Source: Bacillota bacterium
GTDB taxonomy: Bacteria > Bacillota > Clostridia > Christensenellales > Aristaeellaceae
Direction of reading: 5' to 3'
Assembly (NCBI GenBank): GCA_023404715.1
Contig: JAEYAR010000166.1
Location: forward strand, 1-33,250
DNA length: 33,250 bases
In this document: in pieces, positions 32,724 to 33,250 of the stretch
Layout of the letters: each line of letters starts with the position of its first letter
How positions within the stretch are numbered: position 1 is the stretch's first letter
The notes under the pieces: generated by a model
Told to the model about the DNA's origin: nothing
The model's input: the letters and a program-made list of their open reading frames with translations, nothing else
Database searches by the model: none
Translations under genes and position numbers: made by a program

Positions 32724-33250
32724 ATGCGCGAATCGATACACAAATACTTTCAAATTGGGACGATCAGCTGGATGAGCTTCCCCGGCAGGGACGCGTTGGA
32801 GACCGTACGGCGGATCGCGGCGGACGACTTCTTCGACGCGATCGAGCTGACGCGGTTTAACTCGGATGCGCAGCGCGAGCAGGCGCGGCGCGTGCTCGCG
32901 CAGGCGCACATGAAGGTCTGCTACGGCGCGCAGCCGCGGCTGCTGGGACCGGGCCTGAATCCCAACGACCTGGACGAGGAGAAGCGGCTGGCGGCCCAGA
33001 CGACGCTGATCGAGGCGGTGGACGAGGCCGAGGCGCTCGGCGCGCGGGCGATCGCCTTCCTGGCTGGCAAATGGGCGCAGGAGACGAAGGAGAAGGCCTA
33101 TGCGCAGCTGCTGCGAACGACCCGCGCCGTATGCGATTACGCGGCCCGAAAGGGCATGGGCGTCAACCTGGAGGTCTTCGACTACGATATGGACAAGGCG
33201 GCGCTCATCGGCCCCCGGGCCCGCGCGGCCCGCGTTGCACGCCGCAACCG
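32724..33250 (+). CDS. Sugar phosphate isomerase/epimerase, partial
   Basis: The window ends within this gene; 175 residues are visible. ATG 32724 (MRESIHKYFQIGTISWMSF) lies one base after the transketolase stop with AGGGGG before it. Strand-helix alternation of a TIM barrel is seen: FDAIELTRFN, MKVCYGAQPRLL, ALGARAIAFLAGKW and VNLEVFDYDMDKAALIGP, the Glu of NLEVFDYD being a likely metal ligand. It is not close to the epimerase at 30163. It probably catalyses another isomerisation of the same pathway; the missing C-terminal half would decide which subfamily. Confidence 0.75.
   Translation, partial: MRESIHKYFQIGTISWMSFPGRDALETVRRIAADDFFDAIELTRFNSDAQREQARRVLAQAHMKVCYGAQPRLLGPGLNPNDLDEEKRLAAQTTLIEAVDEAEALGARAIAFLAGKWAQETKEKAYAQLLRTTRAVCDYAARKGMGVNLEVFDYDMDKAALIGPRARAARVARRN

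Noticed and set aside
1..33250. CRISPR arrays, tRNA or rRNA genes, insertion sequences
   Set aside because: No regularly spaced repeats, no cloverleaf-like or rRNA segments and no transposase or integrase frames were seen.

Overview
The window looks like chromosome of a GC-rich Bacillota (Clostridia; a Christensenellales-like gut organism is my best guess, unverified). The grounds are LplB/YtcP-type sugar ABC permeases, several LacI-family regulators, a BceRSAB-type peptide-resistance module, Bacillota-type LexA boxes (GAAC-N4-GTTC) before uvrB and uvrA, strong Shine-Dalgarno sites, and solute-binding proteins that end their signal peptide in AxA rather than a lipobox. No rRNA, tRNA, CRISPR array or complete transposon was found.

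Layout. (1) 1-2990: AT-richer sugar locus with a GH32-like propeller enzyme, the stub of a permease and a divergent LacI regulator with four TATCGATA-type sites. (2) 2983-15054: uvrA and uvrB on the minus strand, separated by a GC-rich carbohydrate cluster (LacI regulator, divergent beta-propeller protein, HpcH/HpaI aldolase, two permeases, solute-binding protein). (3) 15299-16880: miaA, then a small AT-rich operon of a ribbon-helix-helix protein and an unknown 91-residue protein with a neat paired operator. (4) 16895-21507, minus strand: response regulator, histidine kinase, ABC ATPase and large FtsX-type permease, a Bce-type antimicrobial-peptide sensing and detoxification module with a likely BceR site before the ATPase gene. 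(5) 21684-33250 (continues off the window): a long catabolic operon controlled by a LacI regulator: RpiB-like isomerase, two permeases, ADP-ribosylglycohydrolase-family protein, solute-binding protein, two Gfo/Idh/MocA oxidoreductases, an IolO-like epimerase, a split transketolase, and a second TIM-barrel isomerase.

The most interesting part is region 5. Its composition changes abruptly twice: about 60% GC falls to about 40-45% inside the LacI gene (around 21960-22080, after the DNA-binding domain), and returns to above 60% at about 30160, just before the epimerase and transketolase genes. Regulator effector domain, isomerase, transporter, ADP-ribosylglycohydrolase and oxidoreductases therefore look like one specificity cassette grafted between a resident DNA-binding domain and a resident transketolase tail. 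The combination does not match any pathway I know in full. It suggests uptake of a glycoside or unusual sugar, oxidation and isomerisation of it, and two-carbon transfer by the split transketolase.
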